Of a stretch of DNA of 64,000 bases, positions 1 to 52,654 are shown piece by piece. The stretch's first letter is position 1, and every line of letters begins with the position of its first letter. The translations under genes were made by a program, and so were the position numbers. The DNA comes from Anomaloglossus baeobatrachus (taxonomy: Eukaryota > Chordata > Amphibia > Anura > Aromobatidae), in contig NC_134354.1 in assembly GCF_048569485.1 (NCBI RefSeq), forward strand, positions 512,381,280 through 512,445,279, read 5' to 3'. The notes beneath the pieces were generated by a model. The model was not told the origin of the DNA and ran no database searches. It saw only the letters and a program-made list of their open reading frames with translations.

Positions 1-158
1 ACCAAAAACTCATTGTGGGCACGCCACTGATGCTGAGGAGCCTTTTTTAAGAGACAAAGAGAGCTGTGACTTAAAAAATTCCATTAGATATGAGTCATTA
101 GATAGATACTATTCATTGCCATACTTTTCTATTGCATACCATGCTGTGTTGTTTCTGA

Positions 159-10758
<10,600 letters not shown>

Positions 10759-11640
10759 GAAGAATGGTGGTAAGAAGAATGGTGATAACACAATGAAATC
10801 ATGGACTCGCCTGCATCAACAACATCCATCCGTTCTATAGACAATGCGCTAGCTTCAATCTACTCTCGTTACCTACTTGGTTCTACTAATGTAAGATATG
10901 TATTAAAGAATTCTACATGTTACAGAGTTAACAGACTGCTTCCATATTTATCAATATACAAATAAGGATATTGTCTTCATAGGAAAAAACTCGGGAAGCT
11001 GGCTCCCTGTTTCTGGTCTTGAGAAAAGCAGTGTCTATGTTTATTTATCACAATGTTGTAAGAAATATTTTGAAGCAAATTTTTATCCAACTACATTCTT
11101 TAAGAGAGTAAAGTTTTAATGTTTCGCTCCATGATAATCTTCATCTAGTGTCATCAACGCCAATGTTTTAATTTATTTCAACATATACAACTTTTTTATC
11201 ACATAACAGTGATAGTATTTCCTGCTTCTTATCATTGGAAAGGGGTAAACAAATCACATAAAACATACAGAAATCACATTGTAGCATGATCTTATAGAAA
11301 GCCGTTTCGCTTATTCTTGCCCAGTCTGCTCGATCTGTTGCAATTAGACACGTCCTCCCGGTTTCTGTCACAGCGTTGTGACATTAGATGGATAGATGGA
11401 AGATACAAACAAGGCAGGTACTTACATGTGTTCAGTCTTTTGTGCAAGATTACATTTTACTTTCATGGCTGCAGATATTTTAAAATTAACATAAGCATGT
11501 GATTTATAAATAGATTTGTAATTAACTTTTTACAGAATGTACAGTATATACAATATAGCTTTATTTCCAAATGCAACCTGGTTTTGTAGCAGAAGAGAGC
11601 AATATATGAACTCTACAATAAAGATATTGATCTTTTTTTT
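10759..11640 (+). other. ABI3BP: ABI3BP 3'UTR (probable)
   Basis: AT-rich sequence without recognised repeats follows the stop codon. An AATAAA hexamer lies at 11617-11622, just before a T/A homopolymer at 11632-11654, and is the best candidate polyadenylation signal. The end position is inference. Confidence 0.5.
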
Positions 11641-12479
11641 AAAAAAAAAAAAAACATTGTTATGTGTTCTGTTAATAAGACATCGTGTGGTTCCTTGTAT
11701 CAAATATTTTCTCAAAACCGATCAAAGTTGGCGTGAAAATCATCAATGTATCAGAAAAACAAAAGCCAAATTATTCTCTGGCACTTTGTTTTCATAAAGG
11801 CTTCACAGCAAAATGTTCTTTCCATGTTTGTCTGGGTTTCCTCCAGGTTCTCTTTTTTTTCTCCGACCCTACAAGGATGTGCTGATAGGGAATTTAGATT
11901 GGGAGCCCCTATGGGAACAGTGATAATAATTAGTGATGGGTGAACAGTAAAACATTCAGGGTCAGATTATTCGTACGAAATAGAGTACTATTCCAGTATT
12001 CGTCACAAATAATGAAAGGAATGCAAGTCAATGAAGAACCCGAGGATTTTTCTGGGAAATCTAGTAAATCAAGTAAAATGCTCGGGTTCCCCATGGACCT
12101 GCATTAGGTTCATTATTTGTGACGAATACCAGAATAGTACTACACTCCCTGACAGAAGTAAATATAAGCTTATAACCTGACTTTAAATTCATCCATTGGT
12201 TTTATAAATTATTCTTTTGAAAGCTGAAACCCTCCCAAATTTGGTTAAGGTTATGAAAATAAAGTTGCTGCAAAGTTGAAAAATTGATCATTTAATGAGC
12301 ACACAAAGGTCAGATTTTGCCAAGACAAAAGTTTTGTCGCCTGCTCATATAATGCACCCAATCCTACTTTACATCCTCACCCGTGCTCACTAAATGATGA
12401 GTTAATTAGTGGGTGTGTATAAAAAGAAACCCAGCACCCCAGACCTTCACTTGAACTGCAACTTGACCTCTGACAACAT

Positions 12480-13430
12480 GCCAAAAATCCACTCTGCGAC
12501 CAAAGCCTTGATTTCTCAAGAGGCTGAAGACCAGATCCACTGAAAAGGTGGCTGGCACCTTTAATGTGTGTCAGCATCAAGTACAAAGAATTAAAAAAAG
12601 ATTTGAGGAGACTGGAGATGTTTTTGACAACCCAGGTTCGGCAGAACCCGCAAGACAACTGCTCAGGAGGAACGTTTGTTGGTTAGAAAATCCAAAGCTA
12701 GCCCCTCTTCCACTGCAGCAGGGCTCCAACAGGCCTGGTCACCTCAAGTCCCTGTGTCAACTAGAACAGTTTGTAGAATTCGGTCTCAAAATGGCCTCCA
12801 TGGTCAAATCAGTGCCCAGAAGCCAGCACTAAACAAAAGGCAATTAAAAAAAACCGTGTGGCATTTGCCAAGTCTCACAGGCTGCTAAACAGATGGACGC
12901 TGGAAAAGTGGCAGAAGGTGGATTTCTCTGATGAATCTTCAGTTGCATTACACTACAGCTGCCGCAAATACTGCAGGAGACCTACTGGGGCCCGTATGGA
13001 ACCAAAATACACCCAGAAAACAGTTAAGTTTGGTGGTGGAAAGATCATGGTCTAAGGTTACATTTAGTATGGGGGTGTGCAAAACATTTGCAAGGTGGAA
13101 GGCAATATCAATAGCCTAAAATATCAAGAAGTATTACATCCATCTCTACAACAAAGTTCCTCCTGGCAAAGAAGATCAAGTAGCTCAAGGACTGGCCAGC
13201 ACAGTCACCAGACATGAACATCATTGAGCATGTTTGGGGTAGGATGAAAGAGGAAGCTCGGAAGACAAAAGCAAAGAATCTGATGAACTCTGGGAGGCAT
13301 GTAAGACTGCATTCTTTGCTATTCCTGATGACTTCATAAATAAATTGTATGAATCATTGTTGAACCGCATGGATGCAGTCCTTCAAGCTCATGGAATATT
13401 AAATATGGCTCTAATAGCACCACAACTTCA
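12480..13430 (+). pseudogene. Tc1-like transposase, decayed
   Basis: Plus-strand pieces resemble a Tc1 transposase. VAGTFNVCQHQVQRIKKRFE (about 12548) fits the helix-turn-helix. WQKVDFSDESSVALH (about 12909) fits the DE(S) catalytic block, and text after 13195 resembles SPDMNIIEHVWG. The frame changes several times (for example between about 12830 and 12860, and after 13055), so no full protein is encoded. Confidence 0.75.
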
Positions 13431-13463
13431 TTCACCAATGTTATGCAACATATCTTTGTATAA

Positions 13464-14338
13464 AGGCCCCGTCACAGTAAGCAACATCGCTAGCAACATC
13501 GCTGCTAACGAACAACTTTTGTGACGTAGCAGCGATGTTGCAAGTGATGTCGCTGTGTGTGACATCCAGCAACAACCTGGCCCCTGCTGTGAGGTCGTTG
13601 GTTGTTGCTGAATGTCCTGGGCCATTTTTTAGTTGTTGCTGTCCCGCTGTGAAGCACAATCGCTGTGTGTGACAGTGAGAGAGCAACAACTGAATGTTCA
13701 GTGAGCAGGGAGCCGGCTTCTGCGGAGGCTGGTAACCACAGTAAACATCGGGTAACCAAGAAGCCCTGTCCTTGGTTACCCGATATTTACCTTTGTTACC
13801 AGCCTCCGCCGCTCTCCCTGTGAATGCCGGCTCCTGCTCTATGCACATGTAGCTACAGGACACATCGGGTTAATTAACCCGATGTGTGCTGTAGCTAGGA
13901 GAGCAAGGAGCCAGCGCTAAGCATTGTGCGCTGCTCCCTGCTCTGTGCACATTTAGCTGCAGTACACATCGGGTAATTAACCCGATGTGTGCTGTAACTA
14001 GGAGAGCAGGGAGCCAGCGCTCAGTGTGCGCTGCTCCCTGCACATGTAGCTGCGTGCGCTGGTAACCAAGGTAAATATCGGGTTGGTTACCCGATATTTA
14101 CCTTAGTTACCAAGCGCAGCATCGCTTCCACGCGGCGCTGGGGGCTGGTCACTGGTTGCTGGTGACAGCTCACCAGCAACTCGTGTAGCGACGCTCCAGC
14201 GATCCCTGCCAGGTCAGGTTGCTGGTGGAATCGCTGGAGCGTCGCAGTGTGACATCTCACCAGCAACCTCCTAGCAACTTACCAGCGATCCCTATCGTTG
14301 TTGGGATCGCTGGTAAATTGTTTAGTGTGACTGGACCT
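13464..14338. mobile_element. Harbinger-like MITE with tandem palindromic core cassettes
   Basis: It starts AGGCCCCGTCACAGTAAG after TAA (13461-13463) and ends TTTAGTGTGACTGGACCT at 14338; the right duplicate looks mutated. The core (13735-14115) has several inverted blocks: CATCGGGTAACCAAG with GGTTACCCGATATTTACC, and CACATCGGGTTAATTAACCC in two copies. It shares its core with elements at 59983, 58454, 19262 and 39694. The 140-residue frame on the minus strand is repeat sequence, not a gene. Confidence 0.8.
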
Positions 14339-14710
14339 TTAGAAGTTAATTATTTGTTTGAATTTCATATTACTTTCTGTGGGCGACAAAACTTTTGTCT
14401 TGCCAAAATCTGACCTTTCTGTGTTCATTAAATGATCAATATTTCAGCTTTGCAGCAACTTAATTTTCATAACCTAAACCAAATTTGGGAGGGTTTCAGC
14501 TTTCAAAAGAGTAATCTATAAAACCAATGGATGAATTTAAAGTCCGGTTATAAGCTTTTATTTACATAACATGAATAAGAGACAGAACTTCTGTCAGGGA
14601 GTGTAGGTATTTGGTATGAATAACCCAAAACTGAATATTTTACTATTTGTCAATCACTAGTGCTAATGTCTGTAAAGCAACGTGGAATTAATAGTGTTAT
14701 ATAAGTAAGG

Positions 14711-15650
14711 TGTGAAGTGAACAAAACCTTCAGAGCTGGGCTTCCATACAACAGGTCCTGCCTGACTTTATTCCTTTCTTGTAAAAATGGTCCCTCAACT
14801 TACACTTGTGGCTAAATCCCAATGGCTAGTAGGACCTTGGGCGTGACCGACTTAGTGAGCATGGCTAGCTTGGTTAGGTGGGCATGTTAATGTTTCCTGC
14901 CGTCCACTATACCCCCCGCACTCCCCCTATCTGGGGAGGGAGGGGGTCTTACCCCCAGACCCTAGCTTCTATAATAAACAACTCCATGCGCACGTGGGCT
15001 TAGAAAAATAATGTTGCTTCCTGGTAACAGCTATGTTGGTAGAGGCCCCACCCCTTCTGCTCACATGGGCATGACAACAGCAGAGGTCTCTCTGTCCACT
15101 GGGATTTAGAAGAAGTTACCCTCAACTTAGTAATTTTGTAATATTTAGTACAAAATAAAAAAAGACCTTTCCAGGGCCATCATAAATCAAAAACCACATC
15201 TGAATTTCTACAGCATAAGTGAATGGTGGGAAGATCTGCACCTTACTGAAGTTTTACTGATCAGTGCCTTTACATTGGGGGCCAGTAACTCGATACACCA
15301 TAAGCTTCATTTCTGAAGCGTGGTCACTGTCAAGCTGTGTAGTAGCACTTCTGAGCTCCAATATAGATTACCTGCAGTGTAATACCATCTAGTTGTGTTA
15401 CATGTACAGTACTCTATTGCCATCTACCTGTGCAACATGCAATGTATTGTAATTCTCTCTGTTAATTCCAGCTTGCTGCTAAATGAAAAAGGTACAGGAA
15501 TGCATATAGCGACAGCACGCTAAGGAAGCTTCTCATATACTAGTGTAAATGGCACAAGGATCATTGTTGGTTTTAAAATACCTGGATACAAACGTGGGCT
15601 TCTAGGATGGGGAGATCCTTACCAGTTTTAATACGGAGTTCTAAAAAAAA
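14711..15650. other. intergenic, nothing recognised
   Basis: Noncoding sequence between the two genes; no ends or coding similarity recognised. Confidence 0.4.
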
Positions 15651-15803
15651 AAAAAAAACTGTTGGAAACGTTTTTGTGAGAAGCCGAGAAGAGCAAACAA
15701 GTAGGTCTTGTGAGCAAAAGAAAGTGTGAAGGGAGATGGTAGTAGAATAGCTTAAAAATGTATCGAGGGGAGATACGCAATTGTAAGACTTGTCATAGTC
15801 TTA

Positions 15804-16242
15804 AGGCCGCTTTACACGCTGCGATATCGTACCCGCCCCAGTCGGTTGTGTGTCACGGGCAAATCGCTGCCTGTGGCGCACATCGCTCGGACCCGTCACA
15901 TCACTTACCTGCGGAGATGAGTGGGACGAACATCCCGCCCACCGCCTTCCTTCCTCATTGCGGGCAGCCGTAGGTACGATGTGGTTCCTCGTTCCTGCGG
16001 TGTCACACATAGCGATGTGTGCTTCCGCAGGAACGACGAACAACCTGCGTCCTGCAACAGCAACATTATTTGGGAACTTGACAGCGTTTCAACGATCAAC
16101 GATAAGGTGAGTATTTTTGATAGTTAGCGGTCGCTCGTACGTGTCACACGCAACGACGTCGCTAACGAGAACGGATGTGCGTCACGAATTCAGTGACCCC
16201 AACGACATCGCGTTAGCGATGTAGGTGTGTGTAAAGCGGCTT
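15804..16242. mobile_element. Harbinger-like MITE, GGCCGCTTTACAC ends
   Basis: TTA at 15801-15803 and 16243-16245 flanks AGGCCGCTTTACACGCTGCG and GTGTGTAAAGCGGCTT. Internal GCTAACGA and AACGACGTCGC words repeat in both orientations. It splits a LINE fragment whose remainder continues at 16246. Confidence 0.75.
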
Positions 16243-16245
16243 TTA

Positions 16246-16445
16246 AACTGAAGACTGCAGCAGAATGGATTGGACAGTGGCAAGATTGTTAGGAAACCAG
16301 AGAAGGATGTTGCAGTAATCCAAGCGGGAGATGATTGGGACATGCACTAGTATTTTTATTGACTCAAAGGTGAATAAAGAGCAGATTGGGGAAATGCTCT
16401 TGTGTTGGAAGCAGAAGGGAGTGGTAAAGGCTTGGTTAAGCTGTT
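16246..16445 (-). pseudogene. LINE RT C-terminal fragment
   Basis: Minus-strand text reads FESIKILVHVPIISRLDYCN and ILLWFPNNLATVQ, matching the ...SSRLDYCNSLLxGLP.. block near the end of CR1/L2/Rex1-type reverse transcriptases. The 49226-49931 fragment has the same block (IISCLDYCNILLWPPC in one frame). Only a short piece is left between two MITEs. Confidence 0.6.
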
Positions 16446-16448
16446 TAA

Positions 16449-16892
16449 GGCCTCCTTCACACATCCGTGTCTCCGGTATGTGACCTCCGTTTTCACACTT
16501 ACCGGAGACACAGGCACAAGTAGACCCATTAAAATCAATGTGTTTCCACACACGTGCGTGTTTTGCCATGGACCTTGTGGAGCATACATGTGTCAGTGTG
16601 CTCCACATGTAGACATGTCGTCACTTGCTTCCAAACCCCGCTCATTATGATCGTGGGATATGCACGGCACAGAGGAAGTAGCAGCGAGGAGTCGGCAGAG
16701 CCGGAGACCGTAGATCAGCACCACGGACAGCAATGCCAGGGACAGTTCAGTAAAAAGTTCCTGTTCTCCCTGTGCTATCACGGATAGCACATGGAAAACA
16801 CACACGTGCCAAAATCACAGCACACGGTGGGCAATACGCCCCTTTTACACATCCATGCAAACCATGCGTAGTTTTCACGGACGTGTAAAAGA
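16449..16892. mobile_element. Harbinger-like MITE related to 3633-4277
   Basis: It starts GGCCTCCTTCACACATCCGT after TAA and ends TTTTCACGGACGTGTAAAAG. It shares the CCATTAAAATCAATG and CACTTGCTTCC blocks with the element at 3633. The right end is degraded. Confidence 0.6.
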
Positions 16893-17582
16893 TTAGAGAC
16901 AGTGAAAAAATCACAGGGTACACAGTGGCAGTGGCCTTTTGAGAAAAAGTGTGGGTCTATTACCTGTAATTGAAGGGTTTAGTAAAAGCATAGATCAGGT
17001 CAGTCTCTTTTTCCCTTTAACATATACTGTATAAAGACTCAGACAGTGAAAAGGGTTGCCCACTATTGGACTTATTTTTCTGACTTTTATTTTGGAATTA
17101 TGTTTCATTAAAAAATTTGATGTCCATTACCTCTGTGTTGCACGGTTTTGTTGTCTTCAGAAAGCGTTAACTCAATGTCTGAGCCAATTTTGAAGGTGCC
17201 TGGGTTTTTTGTTGTTTTTTTTTTTATAAACTCCTCTCAGCTGATGACCACAGAATACATAAAAAGTTAAATGTGCAAGTAAATGGTGCCATTTTTTTTT
17301 AATGAAACAATACATATTTTTTAACCCCAAAAATAAAAGCATTAAAAAAAAAATTTGCCCCAGACATATACAACCCGTTTTGGCTGTAAGACATTTCATG
17401 TTCTACATGTAGCAAATTGACAAACACAGCCCAAAAGGTGCTTGGTTTCAAAACTCTTTGGGAACATTGATGGCGGTGGTGTTGGATTTTTGACAAAAGT
17501 GGTAGACTTTTAAAATTAATTCAAAAATATATTACTTATATAATATTAGGATTTTGTTTTTCTTCAGGTTTGTGTAAAAAAA
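16893..17582. other. intergenic, AT-rich, nothing recognised
   Basis: Noncoding sequence with several T runs. No feature recognised. Confidence 0.4.
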
Positions 17583-17822
17583 AAAAGTGTCCATGAAGAA
17601 TAATGAAAATAGGTGGCACTCACCCCGATAAATTATTTTGTTTCATCCAAAAGTAAATCTCAGGAGGAGGATGCGGGGGAACGTCCTGGACGACAGAGAC
17701 CGTTTCACGCTTAGTGGCGCTGTATCGCTTCCTCCTGCAATTTTTTTATTTTTGGATCAAATAAAAGGATAATTTTACTGGGGTGAGTGTCACCTGTTTT
17801 CATTCTTCATGGAAATTGTTGG
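17583..17822. repeat. foldback repeat
   Basis: CATGAAGAATAATGAAAATAGGTG with CACTCACCCCG on the left is answered by CGGGGTGAGTG-like ACTGGGGTGAGTGTCACC and TTTTCATTCTTCATGG on the right. The centre contains CGTTTCACGC. It has no coding capacity and its superfamily is unknown. Confidence 0.6.
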
Positions 17823-18057
17823 TTAAAGCTATTGCATAGGTTGAGCACCACCAGTGACTGGCCTGATGGTCTGTTTGATATTATGTGAAGTGGAGCAAGG
17901 TATACTGAGTCATTGGTGCCAGACTTTCTGTGTAAAAGTTGACCCAAAACCAGTGCAGAAAATAAAAAAAAAAAAAGTTAATCTTGTAAAAATATGGCTA
18001 TACCTTTACCTGGCTGTCTGATATACGTAAAATACTGCACATAGGTTGCAGTAGCAC
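17823..18057. other. intergenic, nothing recognised
   Basis: Short noncoding spacer between two repeats. Confidence 0.4.
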
Positions 18058-18061
18058 TTAA

Positions 18062-19238
18062 CCCCTTCAGGGGTTTGCTCCCCTTCTTCAGAGAGCCATA
18101 ACTTTTTTATTTTTCCATCAATCTTGCCATATTAGGGCTTGTTTTTTGCAGGACAAGTTGTACTTTTAAATTAAACCATACATTTTACCATATAGTGTAC
18201 TGGAAAACAGGAAAAAAGAAAATTCAAGTGTGAAAAAACTGTAAAAATAAAAGTGTGATCGCACAATAGTTTTGGGATATGTTATTCACCATGTTCACTA
18301 TATTATACAACTGATGTGTTGGTGTGATGCCTCAGGTCGGTACGAGTTTGTAGACCCCAAACGTGTATAAAATTTACTTTTATCTAAGGGGTTAAAAAAA
18401 AATTCACAAGTTTATAAAAAATAAAAAAATAAGTGGCACACACTTTTTGCGCCATTTTCCGAAACCTGTAGTGTTCTCATTGTTCGAGACCTATGGCTCA
18501 CTGACAGTGTATTTTTTGCATCTCGAGCTGATGTTTTTAACGGTACCATATTTGCGGAGATGCTACACTTTGATCGCCTGTTTTTGCATTTTGCAGCGAT
18601 CAAAAAAATGTAAATTTTGGCGTTTGGAATTTATTTGCCACTACGCTGTTTACCGATCAGCTTAATTGATTTTGTATTTTGATGTATTGCTACATTCAGA
18701 AACGCCCGATCTCAAATGTGTATTTTATTTTTTAACCCTTTAATTTTCAATGGCCCGAATGGGGTTTGAATTTTTTATTTTTTTTTTTCACTTTTTTTAT
18801 TTTACTAGTCCCCTTAGGGGACTATAACGATCAGCAGTCTGATCGCTCTTCCATTTCTCCAGGTCACAGCTGAGATCTGGAGAAAAGCTGCTTTACTCTC
18901 ACACACGGCAGTGAGAGAAAGTGACTCATGATGGCTACAGGAGTCATCACATGACCCTGTGCTACAATGGCAACCACCAGTCATGTGATCATGTCATGTG
19001 ACTTCCGATGGCACTGGGCAAGTTATGCTTACAGCGGCACACTGTTACATCTTGCTGTCAGATTTTGAAGAGATGTAAGGGGTTAATAGGCGCGGGTGGA
19101 ACATGATTCCACTCGCGCTTGGCAGGCACACGTCAGCTGTTGAAATCAGCTGACGCGTGCAAATCGCCCACAGCAGTCGACGAGAATTAACCTCACACGA
19201 TCCATGACGGACCCAGTATGTCATGTGTTGTGAAGAGG
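18062..19238. mobile_element. 1.2-kb piggyBac-like nonautonomous element, TTAA duplication
   Basis: Exact TTAA at 18058-18061 and 19239-19242 flanks CCCCTTCAGGGG and TGTGAAGAGG. The body is a recognisable frog interspersed repeat: GAGCCATAACTTTTTTATTT, CTTGTTTTTTGCAGGACAAG, TTTACCATATAGTGTACTGG, and near the right end CAGCTGTTGAAATCAGCTGA. It encodes no protein. The element at 57873-58225 is an internally deleted relative, and 22013-22400 a truncated one. Confidence 0.75.
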
Positions 19239-19261
19239 TTAAGCAATTAAATACTTTCTTA

Positions 19262-20118
19262 AGCTGCTTTCACACTACGTTTTTTTAACATGCGTCAGGA
19301 ACGTTTTTTTGCTGCAAAAGCGGATCCTGCTTTTACAGCAAAAAACGCATGCTAACGCATCTGTTATTTTGCAGGATCCTGTCACTGGATGTTTAGGGGC
19401 GGGCATTGGAGTCATGTGATCGGGAGTGAGGGGAACTAAACGTGCCAGACTGGGAGCCGGCTTCTGACAGCTGCAGACGCTCATAACCAAGGTAAACATC
19501 GGGCTTGGATACCCGATATTTATCTTGGTTACGAGTGTCTGCAGCTGCTAGGAGCAGGGCTGCCTGCACACGTAACCAACGTAAACATCGGGTAACTAAG
19601 AGAAGTGGTTACCCGATATTTACCTTGGTTACGAGTGTCCGCAGCTCTCAGGTGGGAGAGAGAGGGAGGAGAGGAAGGGGGAAAGACAGAGATAGAGAGG
19701 GTGAGGGAGGGTGGAGGAGAGAGACAGATCACGCGAGACTGGTTCTGGGCATGCTCAGTACTTTCTGGGCATGCTCAGTACAAAAGCAGGATCCTGTTAC
19801 AACGCAACTCAACGCATTCTGCTAGGCAGGATCCAGCGCTCATTGAAATGCATTGCAGCTCGCGGCGCAATGTGAAGGATCCTGTGAGATGCGTTATTTT
19901 GACAAAGGTAAAAAACGCTACAAGTAGCGTTTTTGAAACATGTTAAAATAACGCAAAAGTACGGATCCTGTGTCTAACGCACGCAAACGCATGCGAACGC
20001 AGGTGGACGCGAGTCCATTGCAAATGCATTGAAGTGAAAACGCATTTGCACTGGATCCGTTTTTCCGCTAAAAAAACGTTATGGACAGATGTTAAATAAA
20101 CGTAGTGTGAAACCAGCC
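19262..20118. mobile_element. Harbinger-like MITE, CTTTCACACTACG ends, with shared core
   Basis: TTA at 19259-19261 and 20119-20121 flanks GCTGCTTTCACACTACG and CGTAGTGTGAAACCAGCC. Subterminal text repeats GGATCCTG and AACGCA words. At 19490-19640 it contains the GGTAAACATCGGG / CCCGATATTTACC cassette also seen in MITEs with other termini. Confidence 0.8.
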
Positions 20119-20121
20119 TTA

Positions 20122-21165
20122 CCCTCTATTCCATTGGCAAGTAGCTACTATTATAAGTTGTACATTATACCCCATGTGATGTATGCAGTCAGATATTGCC
20201 TTGGTGTTGTGCCCCAGGTCTGCTGTGGCCAGTGACTGGTTGCCAACTTCACGTGGCTTTTACAGGCTCTGACATCTCCAGCCAATGTAAACTGTATAAA
20301 CTGGAGAGTCTGCACTGGGATAATGGGCAATTAGGGATTACTTTAGCTTCACTGCAGCATTTTATAAATCAGAGACAAACCCTTAAAATTTCAAATTTTA
20401 AAACTTTCTGTTAACAATGGTTTCTGTATATCCCTCTGGCCCCCTTTGGTCTTTCTTTGCTTTCATTTATGATGTAATTACAAACCAGCAGCTTCACTTT
20501 TAGAGTAAGGTCTTACACACAAAGTCCTATAACACTTGACTGTATTGTACCTCCATTTTGGAAGTATTTACAAACGTAACAAACCCTACTTTTCTCAAAA
20601 CAAACGCTCCATAACTGAACCACAGGCAGCAAGACTCAGAGTCTGCGCAATTTCAGCTAATTCTGTTTTAGCTCATTCAGACATTTGTGCACATCAGTCT
20701 GATCTTGGTCCACAATGCAGACTGGCCACAGGTCTCCCAATTAAGCATGACAGCGTCATATGGTTCCACGAGACTGTGGCGCTCTGGTCTGGAGCACGCA
20801 GCCAGACCGTGCATTGCAGTCCGAGATCTAATATGTAAAGATGTACTAAATGCTGCATTGTTTTGGAGAAAATATACTTTGAACAGCTAGACAGGGACTA
20901 AATAGAAAAACCCAACTAGTCCGATGCCATCCCGAGCCGGCTCCAGTTGAGTGACAAGCCTCTCCCATCAATCAACTGGGGCGGAGGAAAGGGGGGAAAA
21001 AAGCCATGACAGGAGGTCATTGGGCTAGTCAGCTCTCTCATGGTCCGCTTTTCAATCCATGTTTACAGTAAAATGCAGCAGTGTTTCAAAGTAACAATAC
21101 CAGGCCGCAATCATGTCATTAGGGCATCATGAAGCCTGACAACACCACAATAACAGAAACACAAC
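20122..21165. other. intergenic between ABI3BP and TFG 3' ends
   Basis: Noncoding. I saw no repeat with definable ends and no RNA gene. Confidence 0.4.
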
Positions 21166-21182
21166 TTCCAGTAGTGACAGCA

Positions 21183-21590
21183 TTTATTCAGACGCAATTG
21201 AAAATTAAACGAGTTGAACACTTTATTAGGTCTCAGTGTTAGAATGTGTACATCATATCTAGTTTATAGCTCAGGAGAGCTCTATTGGAACACACCAGAT
21301 CATTAAAAACAAGCCAAAGAGTGGGGGTTTAATTAGTATATTTTCGGGTGTTTGACAAGGCTGACTAGTTAGTCAAACGCTTGTTTTTTGGGATTTAAAT
21401 TTTTAACTAGAGAGCAGATACAATCAAAAGCAAGAAATAATCATTTGGTCTTTCTCCTCCAGTAAAGATAAACACTGAAAAGCACAAATTGCTTTTCTTC
21501 TGAAGCATGATTACAATTGTATGCATAACATTGAAGTCTGTAGGGATGGAAACAGATCTAGCAGCCTTGGCCTTGATAATGATTGTGCAC
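21183..21590 (-). other. TFG: TFG 3'UTR with two candidate poly(A) signals
   Basis: On the minus strand AATAAA occurs at 21227-21222 and again at 21188-21183, about 365-400 bases after the stop codon. The transcript end is therefore placed at about 21160-21205. No repeats are visible in this interval, unlike all its surroundings. Confidence 0.6.
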
Positions 21591-51580
<29,990 letters not shown>

Positions 51581-51689
51581 TGGAAAATCCATCTCAGGCA
51601 AGGTCAATGTTTCAAGTTGTCTTTTACGACTACCACAAAATGCAATTCGTTTGGTGATCCTCAGAGCTCTTGATTGATTACATTTAAGG

Positions 51690-52460
51690 CCCAGAATATT
51701 AGCTTTCAAATGATCCCAGACTCAATGTTTGTTCAAAGTTTTCTATTGGATTCAGGTCTGGAGATCGTGCAGGCCACTCCATTTGAAGTACTGTAGTCTT
51801 CATGCACCGTTCCCTAATGAGGTGACCTTGATGAGCTGGAGCATTTTCGTCCATGAAGATAAAATTAGGTTTGTGTTGTTCATGCAGAGGCACAGTGTCT
51901 AGATTAATGATGTTTTCAAGTAATAGGTGCCAGTCACTGTACCGTGCACAAAGTGTATAGTAAACTATTAACTAGACACCTGCCCACACTGGAGCACCAC
52001 CACAGCCACAGGCTCATCTGGTGACAACATTGGCTGATGCATGACACTCTCCTTGACCTCTCCAACATCATTGGCAGCCATCATTTCTGCTCAGCATGAG
52101 TTGACTCATCAGTGAACAAGACTGAGGCCCACTACTCCCTCGTCCAGCAAGCCAATGACGCCTGTCCTGCTGGTTATTGCTCTCGTGTCCCATAAATGTG
52201 CCTGGAGTTGTGTGGTATTCATCATCTGGTTCTGAAGGGCATTGTTCACAATGAGCTTGAGATCAATGTGGGATGTGGCCAAAGGACGTCCACTTCTATG
52301 CCTTTCTGTGACTCTCTCAGTCTCTCTATATGTCTGCTGCAACCGCTGATGACACTTCGCTCTAAGCTCAGTGGCCACTTCTGTAAGTGAACACCCTGCT
52401 TGAAGCCTTGCAATGGCAAGGCACTGATGATCAATTGTTAGGTATCGTCTTGGTCTCATG
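51690..52460 (-). pseudogene. Tc1-like transposase, decayed
   Basis: The N-terminal part on the minus strand reads RPRRYLTIDHQCLAIARLQA, GCSLTEVATELR and ERHRSGRPLATSHIDLKLIV (helix-turn-helix and GRP linker). The C-terminal part reads KPNFIFMDENAPAHQGHLIR and WPARSPDLNPIENF (second D and SPDLNPIE). The middle is disrupted, with stops between about 51895 and 52105. Confidence 0.8.
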
Positions 52461-52654
52461 ATGTCAAAATGTGAACAGCATGATGAAATACCAAATTAAA
52501 CCTTAAAATTTATTGGGCGATTCATGGATCAAACACCTGTTGTGGATTTTGCCATTAAGCTGCTTTTAAGATAACAGCAAATTGTGCAAAAACTCTACTG
52601 AAACATTGAACAGCGGTACATGTGTGTTCCAAAGCGTAAAGAAGGTCACATTAA

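Larger units (their letters stand above)
12143..14603 (+). mobile_element. Tc1-like element with about 210-bp inverted repeats
   Basis: It is bounded by TA at 12141-12142 and 14604-14605. Ends are CACTCCCTGACAGAAGT and ACTTCTGTCAGGGAGTG. Inverted similarity continues inward for about 210 bp to CAAGACAAAAGTTTTGTCGC. This long-repeat layout is typical of the IR/DR group of Tc1 transposons. It carries a decayed transposase and a later MITE insertion at 13464-14338. Confidence 0.88.
11931..14659. mobile_element. palindromic MITE (TAGTGATG ends) split by a Tc1-like element
   Basis: The left part is TAGTGATGGGTGAACAG...ATAGTACTA and the right part resumes GGTATTTGGTATGAATAACC and ends CAATCACTA. 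The two inner arms (ATTCCAGTATTCGTCAC and GTGACGAATACCAGAATAG) fold back on each other. It is the same family as 35751-36002. Confidence 0.7.
11831..14710 (+). repeat. LINE-type 3' tail split by a 2.7-kb nested insertion
   Basis: 11831-11930 (GGGTTTCCTCCAGGTTCTC, then GGGAATTTAGATTGGGAGCC) continues at 14660-14710 (GTCTGTAAAGCAACGTGG, then ATTAATAGTGTTATATAAGT). Together these resemble the frog repeat tail ending in a GCGCTATATAAGTG-type sequence. The gap is filled by a MITE that itself holds a Tc1-like element. The clade assignment (CR1/L2-type) is from memory. Confidence 0.6.

Noticed and set aside
13441-13863. 140-residue minus-strand frame and its relatives near 58283 and 59996 as a gene family
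   Set aside because: They recur because they are copies of one MITE group. The frames differ, read through palindromes and carry no domain.
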